A program made the translations under genes and the position numbers. This document shows, piece after piece, positions 1 to 6,759 of a stretch of DNA of 20,000 nt. Every line of letters begins with the position of its first letter. The stretch's first letter is position 1. Origin of the DNA: Symbiodinium natans (Eukaryota; Sar; Dinophyceae; Suessiales; Symbiodiniaceae); NCBI GenBank assembly GCA_905221605.1, contig CAJNDS010002808.1:10001-30000 (forward strand), written 5' to 3'. The notes below the pieces were generated by a model, which worked only from the letters and a program-made list of their open reading frames with translations, was not told the DNA's origin and made no database searches.

Positions 1-180
1 GGATTTCAGGGAGTGTGTGTGAGTGTTTAGAGGTTTCAGGGCTTTGAGGGTTGGGTGTTTAGGGTTTTCAAGCATGTTTTTTGGATTTGGTCTAGTTTCT
101 TCAAAGGGTTCAGGGCTTAGGGTTTAGGGGGAGGATTGGGGGAAGGAGGAGGGGGGGAGGGAGGGAGCCGAACCACCAAC
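1..180 (+). repeat. Degenerate G-rich telomere-like tract
   Basis: The plus strand is G/T-rich with scattered TTTAGGG, TTCAGGG and GGGTTTAG words but no regular array, followed by a purine stretch near 135-170. It looks like a decayed interstitial telomeric block. No coding frame is convincing here. Confidence 0.5.
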
Positions 181-222
181 CAGAATCATGTCATGTACTC
201 CAGGAGCCTTGGCGTTACTTGC

Positions 223-245
223 CGCCGCTGGCGTCACTGCGAGGC
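223..245 (-). CDS. Possible minus-strand microexon, copy 1 of a related pair
   Basis: On the minus strand this short piece sits between a CACAG acceptor-like end and a GCAAGT donor-like start, the form expected of a dinoflagellate GC donor. The surrounding 43 nt (211-253) aligns without gaps to 924-966 with 27 identities, and the acceptor and GCAAG motifs fall at identical offsets in both. At 23 nt the exon would be very small, and a more distant acceptor is possible. Product unknown. A plus-strand reading of the same pair is also open, so the strand is not settled. Confidence 0.22.
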
Positions 246-297
246 CTGTGCAGAGGAGCGTCTATCAGTGACCGTTAACCGACAAAAGGGGAGGGAT

Positions 298-313
298 GCC
301 ATTTTGGTTTAAG
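298..313 (+). other. Possible relict spliced-leader sequence
   Basis: The segment gccattttggtttaag matches the dinoflagellate spliced-leader core GCCATTTTGGCTCAAG (recalled from general knowledge) at 14 of 16 positions, and both differences are C-to-T. Relict leaders mark genes that returned to the genome from trans-spliced mRNA. No clear reading frame follows, so if real it is a dead relict. Confidence 0.3.
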
Positions 314-838
314 GGAGGGAACAAAATCCTCAAAGAAGAGAAGAAGGGGGGGTACACGGATTATGCTGACGAAAGCAACTGCAGAAGGCCATCTAGGTCG
401 CAGCAACAGTAAGGCATCCGAGATCCATCATGCTCAGAAGTGAGGACTCTTGCGACAGCATATGGAACACAGATGACCCAACAGCACCAAGCGTGCAATG
501 TCGCGCGCAGCACAGCATCCCGCTGAACTTACGGGTTTAGGCTTTGCTTCGTCCAGGGCCATGCCGCATTTTGCAGGGGAAAAAGCATCCCTAAACCCTG
601 AGCCTTCAGACCCCGAACCAAGCATTTTTCCCGAAGCCCCAAACCCTTCTGAACTTCGATCTCCACAACGAGGCTGGGGAGGGATTGGGGAAAGTCGCCA
701 GGCCAGTGCAAAGCAGTGATTTCGCGCCTCCTGCTGCCGGAGTTGCTACTTGCACCTGCAGTGCCCAATGCAGAGCTGGCGCGGTGCTGTAGACGCTGAG
801 CTACGATAAACTTTGCATCGTGATCCGCCCACCATGGG
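314..838. other. Unassigned spacer
   Basis: There is no array and no recognisable gene. Short open frames exist on both strands. A minus-strand stretch near 555-580 encodes L-Q-N-A-A-W-P, resembling L-Q-H-A-A-W-P read from the minus strand near 17795-17830. That hints at another decayed or very short exon, but no boundaries can be fixed. Confidence 0.3.
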
Positions 839-894
839 ACCCTAAACCCTAAACCCTGAACCCGAAACCCTAAACCCTAAACCCTAGACCCTAG
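839..894 (-). repeat. Interstitial telomeric repeat, CCCTAAA on plus
   Basis: About eight units of CCCTAAA with single-base variants (CCCTGAA, CCCGAAA, CCCTAGA). The G-rich strand is minus. Confidence 0.95.
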
Positions 895-935
895 AACCAC
901 CAAAAGTGCATGAGGCGCGCCTTTGCGGCGCTTGC

Positions 936-958
936 GTGCACCGGTGCGGCCGTGAGGC
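936..958 (-). CDS. Possible minus-strand microexon, copy 2 of a related pair
   Basis: Partner of the segment at 223-245. It lies between GCAGAG (acceptor side, preceded on the minus strand by a C-rich CTCCCTAAGCCCTGC tract) and a GCAAGC donor-like start. The telomeric block at 839-894 follows downstream on the minus strand. Plus-strand translations of the two 43-nt copies also resemble each other (both end in Arg-Pro-hydrophobic-Gln), so orientation is uncertain. Product unknown. Confidence 0.22.
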
Positions 959-1076
959 CTCTGCAGGGCTTAGGGAGTTTGCAACCCGAGGAACACGATA
1001 TGTGTAAACTATAGTGGCACCCTATCCTATGCAATTTTCGTATTGCAACATATTGTATACAGTCTGTACATGCTAT

Positions 1077-1170
1077 CTATATGTATATATATATATATAT
1101 ATATATACATATACATGTATATATATATATATATACATATACACATACATATATATATATATATACATAT
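1077..1170. repeat. (TA)n microsatellite with TACA interruptions
   Basis: Nearly pure TA dinucleotides interrupted by catatacatg-type steps. The tract is largely self-complementary and could extrude a hairpin. Tyr/Ile-rich open frames across it are artefacts of the repeat. Confidence 0.97.
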
Positions 1171-1738
1171 GCAGAACTATGCGCTTTCCTTTGACAGGGC
1201 CAGACGTGGCTCGAGCTCAACTCGGCTACAACACCTTTGGAATCAGAACATACGTGCTGCTTCAGGTGGTCGCTGACATGTCTTCTCCGGCGTGGGGTCA
1301 TGCAATAAAATGATTGAGTTGGAATGGAAGAATGGCATTGACCATCTCCACCCTGGCACCGAACGCGTGTTAAATTACTGGTTCTACTCTTCAATGGTTG
1401 CTACCATCACCCGCTAGTCTCTTGTAAGTCGTTTGGAGTGCAATACGGCGGTGGCCAGGTCCACCGGAACGAGTTGAAACCCTAAAGCGGTTTCCGCGGC
1501 CTGCTTTTGCCAGGGGAGCCGCTGCCAAGACGGGCGGTGCCCCGTGGTGCGCAGCCGGACGCGCCTGGGCGGGTGCCCGACGACATGCCCGACGTAGGTT
1601 CGGCCACGAATGTTGGGTCACATCGGACCTGGCATGAGCAACATTGACATCCTACATCCAGCCACCCTACCAGAGCCACCTTCAGCAACCAAACACACAC
1701 AATCCTGAAGCCTCAACACCACAAGGCCAAGGGTCGGC
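1171..1738. other. GC-rich spacer, no firm gene
   Basis: No array. Positions 1490-1610 are GC-rich and open on both strands, and the minus frame gives a Gly/Ser/Arg/Pro-rich peptide. It could hold an exon of the minus-strand gene, but I see neither a good acceptor nor similarity to the other candidate exons. Confidence 0.3.
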
Positions 1739-1805
1739 TGAGACGTCTGGACTCCACAGCTGCAAGAAGAAGGTTCGCCCCTGGCACGTGGCCCAAAAGA
1801 AACCC
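1739..1805 (-). CDS. Candidate exon, G-R-T-F family, copy 1 (67 nt)
   Basis: Minus-strand reading gives a segment ending G-R-T-F-F-L-Q-L-W-S-P-D-V-S, closely matching the exon at 9652-9722 (G-R-T-F-F-I-S-L-W-S-P-D-V) and more distantly 17195-17265. Between copies 1 and 2 the Gly, Arg, Asp and Val codons differ only at third positions and Ser is encoded by AGT versus TCC, as expected of protein-level constraint. It starts after a TGCAAG acceptor-like end and stops before GCCGAC (GC donor). Relative to its 71-nt relatives it lacks one codon and one base near its start, so phase may be shifted or the copy may be decayed. Function unknown. Confidence 0.42.
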
Positions 1806-1890
1806 CTTGCAGATCCCGAATGAGGGTGGCATGAATTAAGCTGACCCCTACACGCGCCAGAGCTTTCAACATGGGGACGGTGGGGTAAGA

Positions 1891-1926
1891 GGGGGGGGGG
1901 GGGGGGGGGGGTGGGGGGGGGGGGGG
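1891..1926 (+). repeat. Poly-G tract G21-T-G14
   Basis: Twenty-one G, one T, then fourteen G on the plus strand. It is a long poly-C on the minus strand, upstream of the candidate exon at 1739-1805, and could serve as an extreme pyrimidine tract or a G-quadruplex former. Open frames with poly-Pro here are artefacts. Confidence 0.97.
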
Positions 1927-2042
1927 CGTAAGAGGAGGGGCACACTTCAGCACCAGCAAGGAGCTTATCCCATGAGCCGCCGTTCTCGTGAGCCGCGCCT
2001 GCCACGCTGTGCCCAGCACATTGCCTGAAACACAGGTAACAC

Positions 2043-2084
2043 TTGGGATGCTCCCCTTGTTGGGATTAAGGGTGAACATCCCAG
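2043..2084. mobile_element. Deletion derivative of the TTGGGATG foldback element
   Basis: A 42-bp remnant has one end reading ttgggatgctcccctt and the other ggtgaacatcccag. These are the two termini of the foldback family at 2762, 13065 and 14031 joined with almost all of the interior missing. Confidence 0.65.
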
Positions 2085-2198
2085 GGCAGCACACAGAAGT
2101 CACTCGTAAGTTTGTCCAACAAGTTTGTCGGGATGTGGAGTTCGCGCGAGGTCAGCTCACGCGATCCCCCATGTGACCGGCCTACGAGCTCATCCTGC

Positions 2199-2240
2199 TG
2201 GGTTTAGGGTCTAGAGTTTAGGGTTTAGGGTTTAGGGCTT
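2199..2240 (+). repeat. Interstitial telomeric repeat, TTTAGGG
   Basis: About six TTTAGGG units with two variant units on the plus strand. Confidence 0.93.
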
Positions 2241-2269
2241 ATATAGAAATTGTATAGGGTTCAGGTCCG

Positions 2270-2327
2270 GAGTTTTGAGCGAAAGTTTTAGGCGAAAGTT
2301 TTGGGCGGGTTTTGGGCGAAAGTTTGA
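2270..2327 (+). repeat. Degenerate 13-bp tandem repeat
   Basis: Repeated words of the form gcgaaagttttgg / gcgggttttgg occur four to five times with substitutions. It may be a telomeric array drifting from (T)TTTAGGG toward TTTTGGGCG. Confidence 0.6.
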
Positions 2328-2340
2328 GTTTTTGCTTTTG

Positions 2341-2364
2341 GGCAGGGCTTTTTTGAGCCCTGCC
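2341..2364. other. Perfect stem-loop (9-bp stem, 6-nt loop)
   Basis: GGCAGGGCT pairs perfectly with AGCCCTGCC across the loop TTTTTG. No T-run or conserved element follows. It is an isolated hairpin of unknown role. Confidence 0.7.
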
Positions 2365-2578
2365 ACAACCTTTTTGGGGCCTTCCGGGGCCTTTTGGTCC
2401 CGCGGCTTTTTGGGCTCTTTTGAGCTCCCGGGTTTTAGGGCCTCTCAGGGCTTGCGGGGCCTCGAAGCTGTTGAAGCTACTCATTAATTTACTTAAACTC
2501 GGCTTGTCAGCTGTTTAGACAAACAACTTTGAAAATTCAGAATGATACCACATACAATTTCTATTTTATTCTGGTCTT

Positions 2579-2634
2579 GAGGGTTTAGGGTTTAGGGTTT
2601 AGGATTTAGGGTTTAGGGTTTAGGGTTTAGGGTT
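2579..2634 (+). repeat. Interstitial telomeric repeat, TTTAGGG
   Basis: Eight units, one of them TTTAGGA, on the plus strand. It lies 15 bp right of one arm of a 13-bp inverted repeat whose other arm (2243-2255) abuts the block at 2199-2240. Confidence 0.96.
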
Positions 2635-2761
2635 CCAGGACGAGTGTCATGACAGGAGGGCCAGGTTTGGACTTTCCCTTGAGGGTTTGGCGGTGTTTTG
2701 CGGGGGCTTAGAAAATATTTCAGGGTTTAGGAACATTTTTCGGCTACTAATACACCAAACC

Positions 2762-2862
2762 TTGGGATGTTCCCCCTAATACTAACGGTCCTTTATAGGG
2801 ATGAGAATAGAGGGTACGACAATCCCTATTAAGGACTGTTAGAAAAAGGGGGAACATCTCAA
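2762..2862. mobile_element. TTGGGATG foldback (MITE-like) element, full copy
   Basis: A 101-bp inverted repeat. The left arm starts ttgggatgttccccc and runs to about 2803. The right arm, read in reverse complement, starts ttgagatgttccccc and matches along about 40 bp including CTAACrGTCCTT and ATAGGGAT. The central loop is about 15-20 bp. There is no coding capacity and no clear target duplication, although both flanks contain similar aCAC.AAAC words. Confidence 0.85.
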
Positions 2863-2865
2863 CAC

Positions 2866-3170
2866 TAAACCCATAAACTAAACCCTAATTAAACCTGCAA
2901 ATCACGAGTCAGAGATCCCTAAAACCCGAAGCCCTTAAGCCCGAACCCTAAACCCCTGAGCCCTCAATCCTTTAAAACCCTTGAAACCCTTAAATCCCTT
3001 AAAACCCTCATAGCCCTTAGTAAAACTCTTAAAACCTTAAAAGCCCCTAAAGCCCCTAAAGCCCTTCAAGCCCTTCAAGCCCTTAAGCCCTTCCCCTTTC
3101 TTAGCCCTTTCATTGCCCCTAAAGCCCGTATGAAGCCCTTGTAAAGCCCGTAGCCCTTCTCAAGCCCTTC
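2866..3170 (-). repeat. Highly degenerate CCCTAAA-derived tract
   Basis: About 300 bp of 6- to 10-bp units such as cccttaag, cccctaaag, cccttcaag and ccttaaaac. All derive plausibly from CCCTAAA on the plus strand. It is the longest decayed telomere-like stretch of the window. Confidence 0.8.
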
Positions 3171-3191
3171 CGGCCCGCCTTGCATCTGCAC

Positions 3192-3220
3192 GGCATGGAG
3201 CATGAGATCGACCTGGCGAC
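3192..3220 (-). CDS. Candidate short exon between telomere-like tracts
   Basis: Minus-strand reading after a GTCGCCAG acceptor-like end gives V-D-L-M-L-H-A-V-Q, ending at a GCAAGG donor-like motif. On the minus strand it is preceded by the C-rich complement of the tract at 3265-3420 and followed by the TTTAGGG-like complement of 2866-3170, the same arrangement seen around stronger exons. The exon is short and shows no similarity to others beyond its hydrophobic pattern, so support is modest. Confidence 0.3.
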
Positions 3221-3264
3221 CCCCAGAAGCAGCCAAAAGCAGGAGCCCTTAGTTACTTGGAGGT

Positions 3265-3430
3265 TCAGGCTTTCGAATTTTGGGTTTGGGGTTGTGTGTC
3301 TGGGCTTAGATTTTTTGTGTAGGGCGTTTGGCTTGTAAAATTTAGGGGTAGAGGGGCTTGGGGTTTAGGGGTCAAGGGTTTAGGGTTAGGTCCTTTAGGG
3401 CTTTGAAGCCTTGGGGCTTGAGGGCACGTC
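3265..3430 (+). repeat. Degenerate TTTAGGG-derived tract
   Basis: G-rich plus strand with gggtttgggg, taggggcttgggg and gtttagggttagg. It has diverged but is clearly telomere-like between 3345 and 3400. Confidence 0.75.
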
Positions 3431-3642
3431 GTTTGTTGCGGGGAGCTGCAGCTACCGACGAGTGCTTCGGAGCCTCCCCAACAGCAACTTAAGGCCCAAG
3501 AAGCCCACCTCCTTCGCTTTGGCAAAGGCCAGCAGGGGGGTCGGCCCTGCCGGAAGAGCCCAGACCTGATCCGCACAAGAGCCCAGGACTCTCCATGAGT
3601 ATATACGAGGCTCCCTGAACTATGGCCCCCTTTAAATCCACT

Positions 3643-3690
3643 GTAGATATACATGCTTCTATACATACATATACAAATATAGACACAAAC

Positions 3691-3731
<41 letters not shown>

Positions 3732-3759
3732 CACCAAATAATACATATAAGATAAATAC

Positions 3760-3791
<32 letters not shown>

Positions 3792-3807
3792 ATATATATG
3801 GATACAT
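3643..3807. repeat. (TA)n microsatellite, three pure runs
   Basis: Pure TA runs at about 3692-3725, 3761-3775 and 3785-3799, separated by ACATACA-type steps. It is self-complementary, and open frames across it are artefacts. Confidence 0.97.
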
Positions 3808-3849
3808 GGGCCCCGAACCCCCACATGATTTCATGATCCCCTTATTGTT

Positions 3850-3908
3850 GAGGGTCTAGGGTTTAGGGTTGAGGGTTTAGGGTTTAGGGTTTAGGGTTTA
3901 GGGTTTAA
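3850..3908 (+). repeat. Interstitial telomeric repeat, TTTAGGG
   Basis: About eight units including TCTAGGG and TTGAGGG variants on the plus strand. Confidence 0.95.
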
Positions 3909-4032
3909 CTACGGCCCTATGGTGTAAACTGTGGTCTGCAAAGGGCTAGGTCGGCGTTTCCGTGCGCTGGTTTCAGGTAAGTCATGGGACGGTGGCTTCG
4001 AGATATCTTTCAGTCAGGGGCGACTTCCTTTC

Positions 4033-4070
4033 TAGGGTTTAGGGTTTAGGCTTTGGGGTGCAGGGTTTCT
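4033..4070 (+). repeat. Short degenerate TTTAGGG block
   Basis: Three good units followed by ctttggggtgcagggttt. Confidence 0.75.
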
Positions 4071-4099
4071 CAAGCACATTGCGACCCCAGAGCGTTGTA

Positions 4100-4470
4100 A
4101 ACCTCAACTCAAGCGGCCCCTGAGTGGGACCACGCGGAATGGCCGCGTGCGCACATGTCGCAAGCATCGTGCCCGACTGCGCTTTGGTTCAGAGTTGCCT
4201 GCTTTTTTTTTCACATCGAGTACCAAGTGCCTCTACTCCCAGGGGCCAGCCCGAAGCTGAAGGCCAGAGAGCGCCTATTCCCCTTCCATCTTGGGTGTAC
4301 GCACCTGTTTGGTTACAGGATGGATAGACCCAAGAGGCACCTGGGAATAAAAAGGGTGCCCTTTTGTGGTTCAAGAGCCTTGCAAGGGAACCTAAACCCT
4401 AAAGAAGAAACCATATTCAGGGCTTAGTCTGGGTCCTAGTTTACTCTAGGTCTTGCTGCAAGGGCACACC
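4100..4470. other. Unassigned spacer
   Basis: No array except two CCCTAAA units at about 4390. Short open frames on the plus strand (for example from 4124) lack splice-like ends or resemblance to the other candidate exons, so I make no call. Confidence 0.3.
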
Positions 4471-4477
4471 ACCCCTT

Positions 4478-4530
4478 GAAGTTTCCAGCGCATGCGCCGC
4501 CGTCCAGCCGGAGTTGGCAAGCTGCGCGGC
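4478..4530 (-). CDS. Candidate exon, L-A-x(3)-W family
   Basis: Minus-strand reading after an acceptor-like CGCGCGAG gives A-A-Q-L-A-N-S-G-W-T-A-A-H-A-L-E-T-S. It aligns with the exon at 11465-11518 (A-V-K-L-A-S-G-H-W-A-S-A-S-S-L). The 3' end is uncertain: GT or GC dinucleotides lie at several places after the Leu-Glu. High GC at third positions fits neighbouring exons. Function unknown. Confidence 0.4.
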
Positions 4531-4795
4531 CTCGCGCGAGGGTTTCAGGAAGGCGCAACAAGGGGTGGTCGTGTTGGAGGTCGTTTATTTACCCTAACCC
4601 TGAACCCAAAAAGGTTTATGTATAGGTCCCTCTACAAAACCGGTAAGGGAAATTGAACATTATCCCAGACTGGCACCCAGGTCAAGAGGCAGACAGCTTC
4701 AAGAAACATCACTTTAAGACATAAACCCTGTACCCCCAAAAGCCCTCGATAAACCTTACTCACGCACACCCAAAAAAAACACACAGCGCCCGGGC

Positions 4796-4849
4796 CTCAA
4801 AGCCTCGTATCGTGACCTCGCCTGTGGCCGACAGCGCTCGGACGGGGTC
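4796..4849 (-). CDS. Candidate 54-nt exon, Asp-Pro family
   Basis: Exactly 18 codons on the minus strand, from GAC CCC to TTT GAG. It is bounded by CTCTTTTCTGAG (good pyrimidine-rich acceptor) and GCCCGG (GC donor). The peptide D-P-V-R-A-L-S-A-T-G-E-V-T-I-R-G-F-E aligns over its whole length with the homologous core of 12232-12287 (D-P-I-E-S-L-S-A-D-G-E-V-Q-T-S-G-F-Q). The Ala, Gly, Val and Phe codons differ only at third positions. A third exon of the same length and opening residues is 14976-15029. Phase 0 at both ends. It probably encodes part of a repeat in a larger protein, function unknown. Confidence 0.5.
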
Positions 4850-5279
4850 CTCAGAAAAGAGGCCGAGCTCCAACACCCGATTCGAAGAGCTTCCCTGAGA
4901 GCCCAGGAATGTCGCTTTGGAGAACATATTATCTTCCTGTCGGCTAAGAACCCTCAACCGATTAGTTTAAGGCATGATGGAAACCCGAACGTCTTGTGCT
5001 CTGTGGGCCCGGTTTTGGATCTGTTCCTTCTGGGTGTTCAAGTTTAGGCAATGGGGTCTGAAGAGTGGCTAGGATGCGAGTGGTGGCTTGAAGGCTTTCG
5101 GGATTCGGGCTGGAGCATGTTTAGTTTCGGGCGCGCGGCTGCAGGTGTCAGTGGGGGCTGACCGAGATTGTGAGCCTTTCTTGCGTCTCTATTCGAAGGT
5201 TCTTCCTTGTAGATACCCGACAGGGCCACCATGTAGACCTACCTCCACGTACAGAAGTGACGACCATATCGAGCTGACC

Positions 5280-5507
5280 CTAATTACAGGCTGAACCCTG
5301 ATCGGGGTGGACTAAACTGTTGACCTTTGGGGTGTCTCCAGAATCGTGCTCCACAGAGTCTGCAATGAAGTAAGGTTTTTGGAGGCTGGGGGCTTGGGAG
5401 TGTGGGGTCGAAATGTAAAGTCTAGGCTGCCCAAACTGCCTCGAAAGCTTGTTTTGAAGCGATGTATGAGCCATGACAAGCTGACACTCAAACCGCTCAG
5501 CTACATC
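5280..5507 (-). CDS. Candidate exon, open to a stop at 5280
   Basis: Read on the minus strand it begins after a very strong acceptor (CCCCTCCTCTTCTCTCGAG) with D-V-A-E-R-F-E-C-Q-L-V-M-A and stays open for 75 codons to a TAG at 5280-5282. It joins in phase 0 to the exon at 5568-5838 across a 60-nt GC...AG intron. It could be a terminal exon, or it could end earlier at a GT/GC before the stop. The composition is ordinary for a protein (mixed charge, no low complexity), but I recognise no domain. Confidence 0.42.
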   Translation of the reverse strand, partial: DVAERFECQLVMAHTSLQNKLSRQFGQPRLYISTPHSQAPSLQKPYFIADSVEHDSGDTPKVNSLVHPDQGSACN

Positions 5508-5567
5508 CTCGAGAGAAGAGGAGGGGCCACAGCTGCTCAGGGCAAAACGCCCCTAAAGTACGTATGC

Positions 5568-5838
5568 CTCCAAAAACCCATCCCCAAAAATATCTACCAC
5601 CAGGGTTTCCGTGGCTGAGCCATAGAGAAAATGAATCCTGATTCCAAAAGGGGGCCTATACCATTCATCCTGAAACCGGGCAACCCAAACGTGGAAGACC
5701 CCAAACCTGTCCTCTTCATCGTAGACCGTGAGGAACAGCCAATCCAAAGACACTGGCACTTCCTTCCGACGACTTCGGGCATGGCTAACCCAGCGGCTCA
5801 AGATCAAAGGGACGTGACAACCCTTACAAGCCCAAATG
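5568..5838 (-). CDS. Candidate exon, aromatic-rich protein segment
   Basis: The minus frame is open for about 90 codons. It has a C-K-G-C motif near its start, then a stretch rich in W, F and Y (including S-L-D-W-L-F, V-W-V-A-R-F and D-E-W-Y), then Y-G-S-A-T-E-T-L-V-V-D-I-F-G-D-G-F-L-E. It ends at GAG followed by GCATACG (GC donor). The 5' limit is uncertain: a stop lies just beyond 5847, and TTGTAAG near 5825 is an alternative acceptor. The plus strand in complementary register is also largely open, so strand rests on splice signals and on the minus bias of the other exons. Domain not recognised. Confidence 0.42.
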
Positions 5839-5841
5839 TAG

Positions 5842-5933
5842 AACCATCATGTAGTCATCATATCACCATCATATAACCCTCATGTAGCCCTCAAGCCATC
5901 CTACAACCATCATATGACCACCATATGGCCATT
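5842..5933 (+). repeat. Degenerate CAT/ATG minisatellite
   Basis: Loosely repeated 10- to 13-bp words such as accatcatat, cctcatgtag and gaccaccatatgg. Units are imperfect. Confidence 0.6.
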
Positions 5934-6044
5934 ATCAGTTCTCCTCCGGGGCTTCCCCCATGTTTGGCTCCGTGCTTTTACAAGCTTTTCATGTCTGGAC
6001 CTTTCCGGCACCCTCATGGGCTTGCGGGCTCGGTCGAAGTGAAA

Positions 6045-6183
6045 ACCCCCCAAGCCCTGTTAAACGCAACCCTTAACCGCAGCCCTAAACCCCAAGCCCT
6101 AAGCCCTAAACCCTCCCAAACCCCAAACCCCAAACCCCAAGCCCTAAGCCCTAAACCCTAAACCCTAAACCCCGAAGCCCAAG
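6045..6183 (-). repeat. Degenerate CCCTAAA block
   Basis: About 19 units on the plus strand mixing CCCTAAA, CCCCAAA, CCCTAAG and CCCAAG. Units near 6152-6172 are the purest. It ends five bases left of the candidate exon at 6188-6249. Confidence 0.9.
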
Positions 6184-6187
6184 ATGC

Positions 6188-6249
6188 GCCTCGGGATCCT
6201 CCGCCCTGACCAGACTCAGGCGCAACTGGAGGGACTCGCCGCCCCCCAC
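6188..6249 (-). CDS. Candidate exon between opposed telomeric blocks
   Basis: Minus-strand reading gives V-G-G-G-E-S-L-Q-L-R-L-S-L-V-R-A-E-D-P-E. It starts after CCCCTAAAGCCCCAAG, where the telomere-like C-rich strand itself forms the acceptor tract, and ends before GCATCT or GCGCAT (GC donor). The L-x-L-S-x-V then E-D-P pattern matches the joined reading of 12386-12492 plus 12232-12287 (L-Y-L-S-V, then E-D-P) and of 15142-15238 plus 14976-15029 (F-L-W-V, then G-D-P), though here without an intron before Asp-Pro. The plus-strand frame is also open, but without similarity of this extent. Function unknown. Confidence 0.45.
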
Positions 6250-6257
6250 CTTGGGGC

Positions 6258-6425
6258 TTTAGGGGTTGTAGGGGTTTTAGGGGTTTTAGGGGTTTTAGGG
6301 GTTTTTAGGGGTTTTAGGGGTTTTAGGGGTTTTAGGGGTTTTAGGGGTTTTAGGGGTTTTAGGGGTTTTAGGGGTTTTAGGGTTTAGGGTTTAGGGTTGA
6401 GGGTTTAGGGTTTAGGGTTTAGGCC
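6258..6425 (+). repeat. (TTTTAGGGG)n grading into (TTTAGGG)n
   Basis: About thirteen 9-bp TTTTAGGGG units (one with five T) from 6258 to 6380, then six or seven ordinary TTTAGGG units to 6425. The switch occurs without spacer. The G-rich strand is plus. Confidence 0.97.
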
Positions 6426-6502
6426 TAAGGGTTGAGCTGAAAGGGCTAAGGGCTTAGGGTCTGTCGGGCTTCGAGTTTTTCAGGCTCAGGGTTCTGGAGC
6501 TC

Positions 6503-6698
6503 CACCCCTACACCCCTACACCCCTACACCCCTACACCCCTACACCCCTACACCCCTACACCCCTACACCCCTACACCCCTACACCCCTACACCCCTACA
6601 CCCCTACACCCCTACACCCCTACACCCCTACACCCCCACGCCCCTGCACCCCTACACCCCCACACCCCTACATCCCTATACCCCTACACCCCTACCCA
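6503..6698 (-). repeat. (CACCCCTA)n 8-bp array
   Basis: About 24 tandem copies of CACCCCTA (TAGGGGTG on the minus strand), nearly perfect until 6640 and then with CACGCCCCTG, CATCCCTA and similar variants. It runs directly into ordinary CCCTAAA at 6699. Confidence 0.98.
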
Positions 6699-6726
6699 CC
6701 CTAAACCCTAAACCCTAACCCCTAAA
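6699..6726 (-). repeat. Short CCCTAAA block
   Basis: Four CCCTAAA-type units at the right end of the 8-bp array, same orientation. Confidence 0.93.
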
Positions 6727-6759
6727 ACTCTCTCGGGCTCCCTGCGTTCACGGATGCAG

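Noticed and set aside
1014-1394. Open frames of 77-105 codons rich in Tyr/Ile
   Set aside because: They are translations of the (TA)n microsatellite at 1077-1170 and have no independent coding signal.
1618-2103. 161-codon minus frame with poly-Pro
   Set aside because: The poly-Pro is the G21-T-G14 tract, and the frame reads through a foldback remnant. Only the G-R-T-F piece at 1739-1805, in a different frame, has support.
3265-3834. 189-codon minus frame
   Set aside because: About a third is microsatellite and much of the rest is decayed telomeric repeat, so it is an artefact.
5340-5375. Tiny plus-strand exon between CTCCAG and GTAAGG
   Set aside because: The overlapping minus frame is far longer and joins a neighbour in phase. 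A single GTAAGG match is weak evidence.
6184-6387. Plus frame ending in Gly-Val-Leu and Phe-Arg-Gly repeats
   Set aside because: The repetitive part is the 9-bp TTTTAGGGG array read in codons. The first 20 codons are plus-open, but the minus reading has related exons elsewhere and better splice context.
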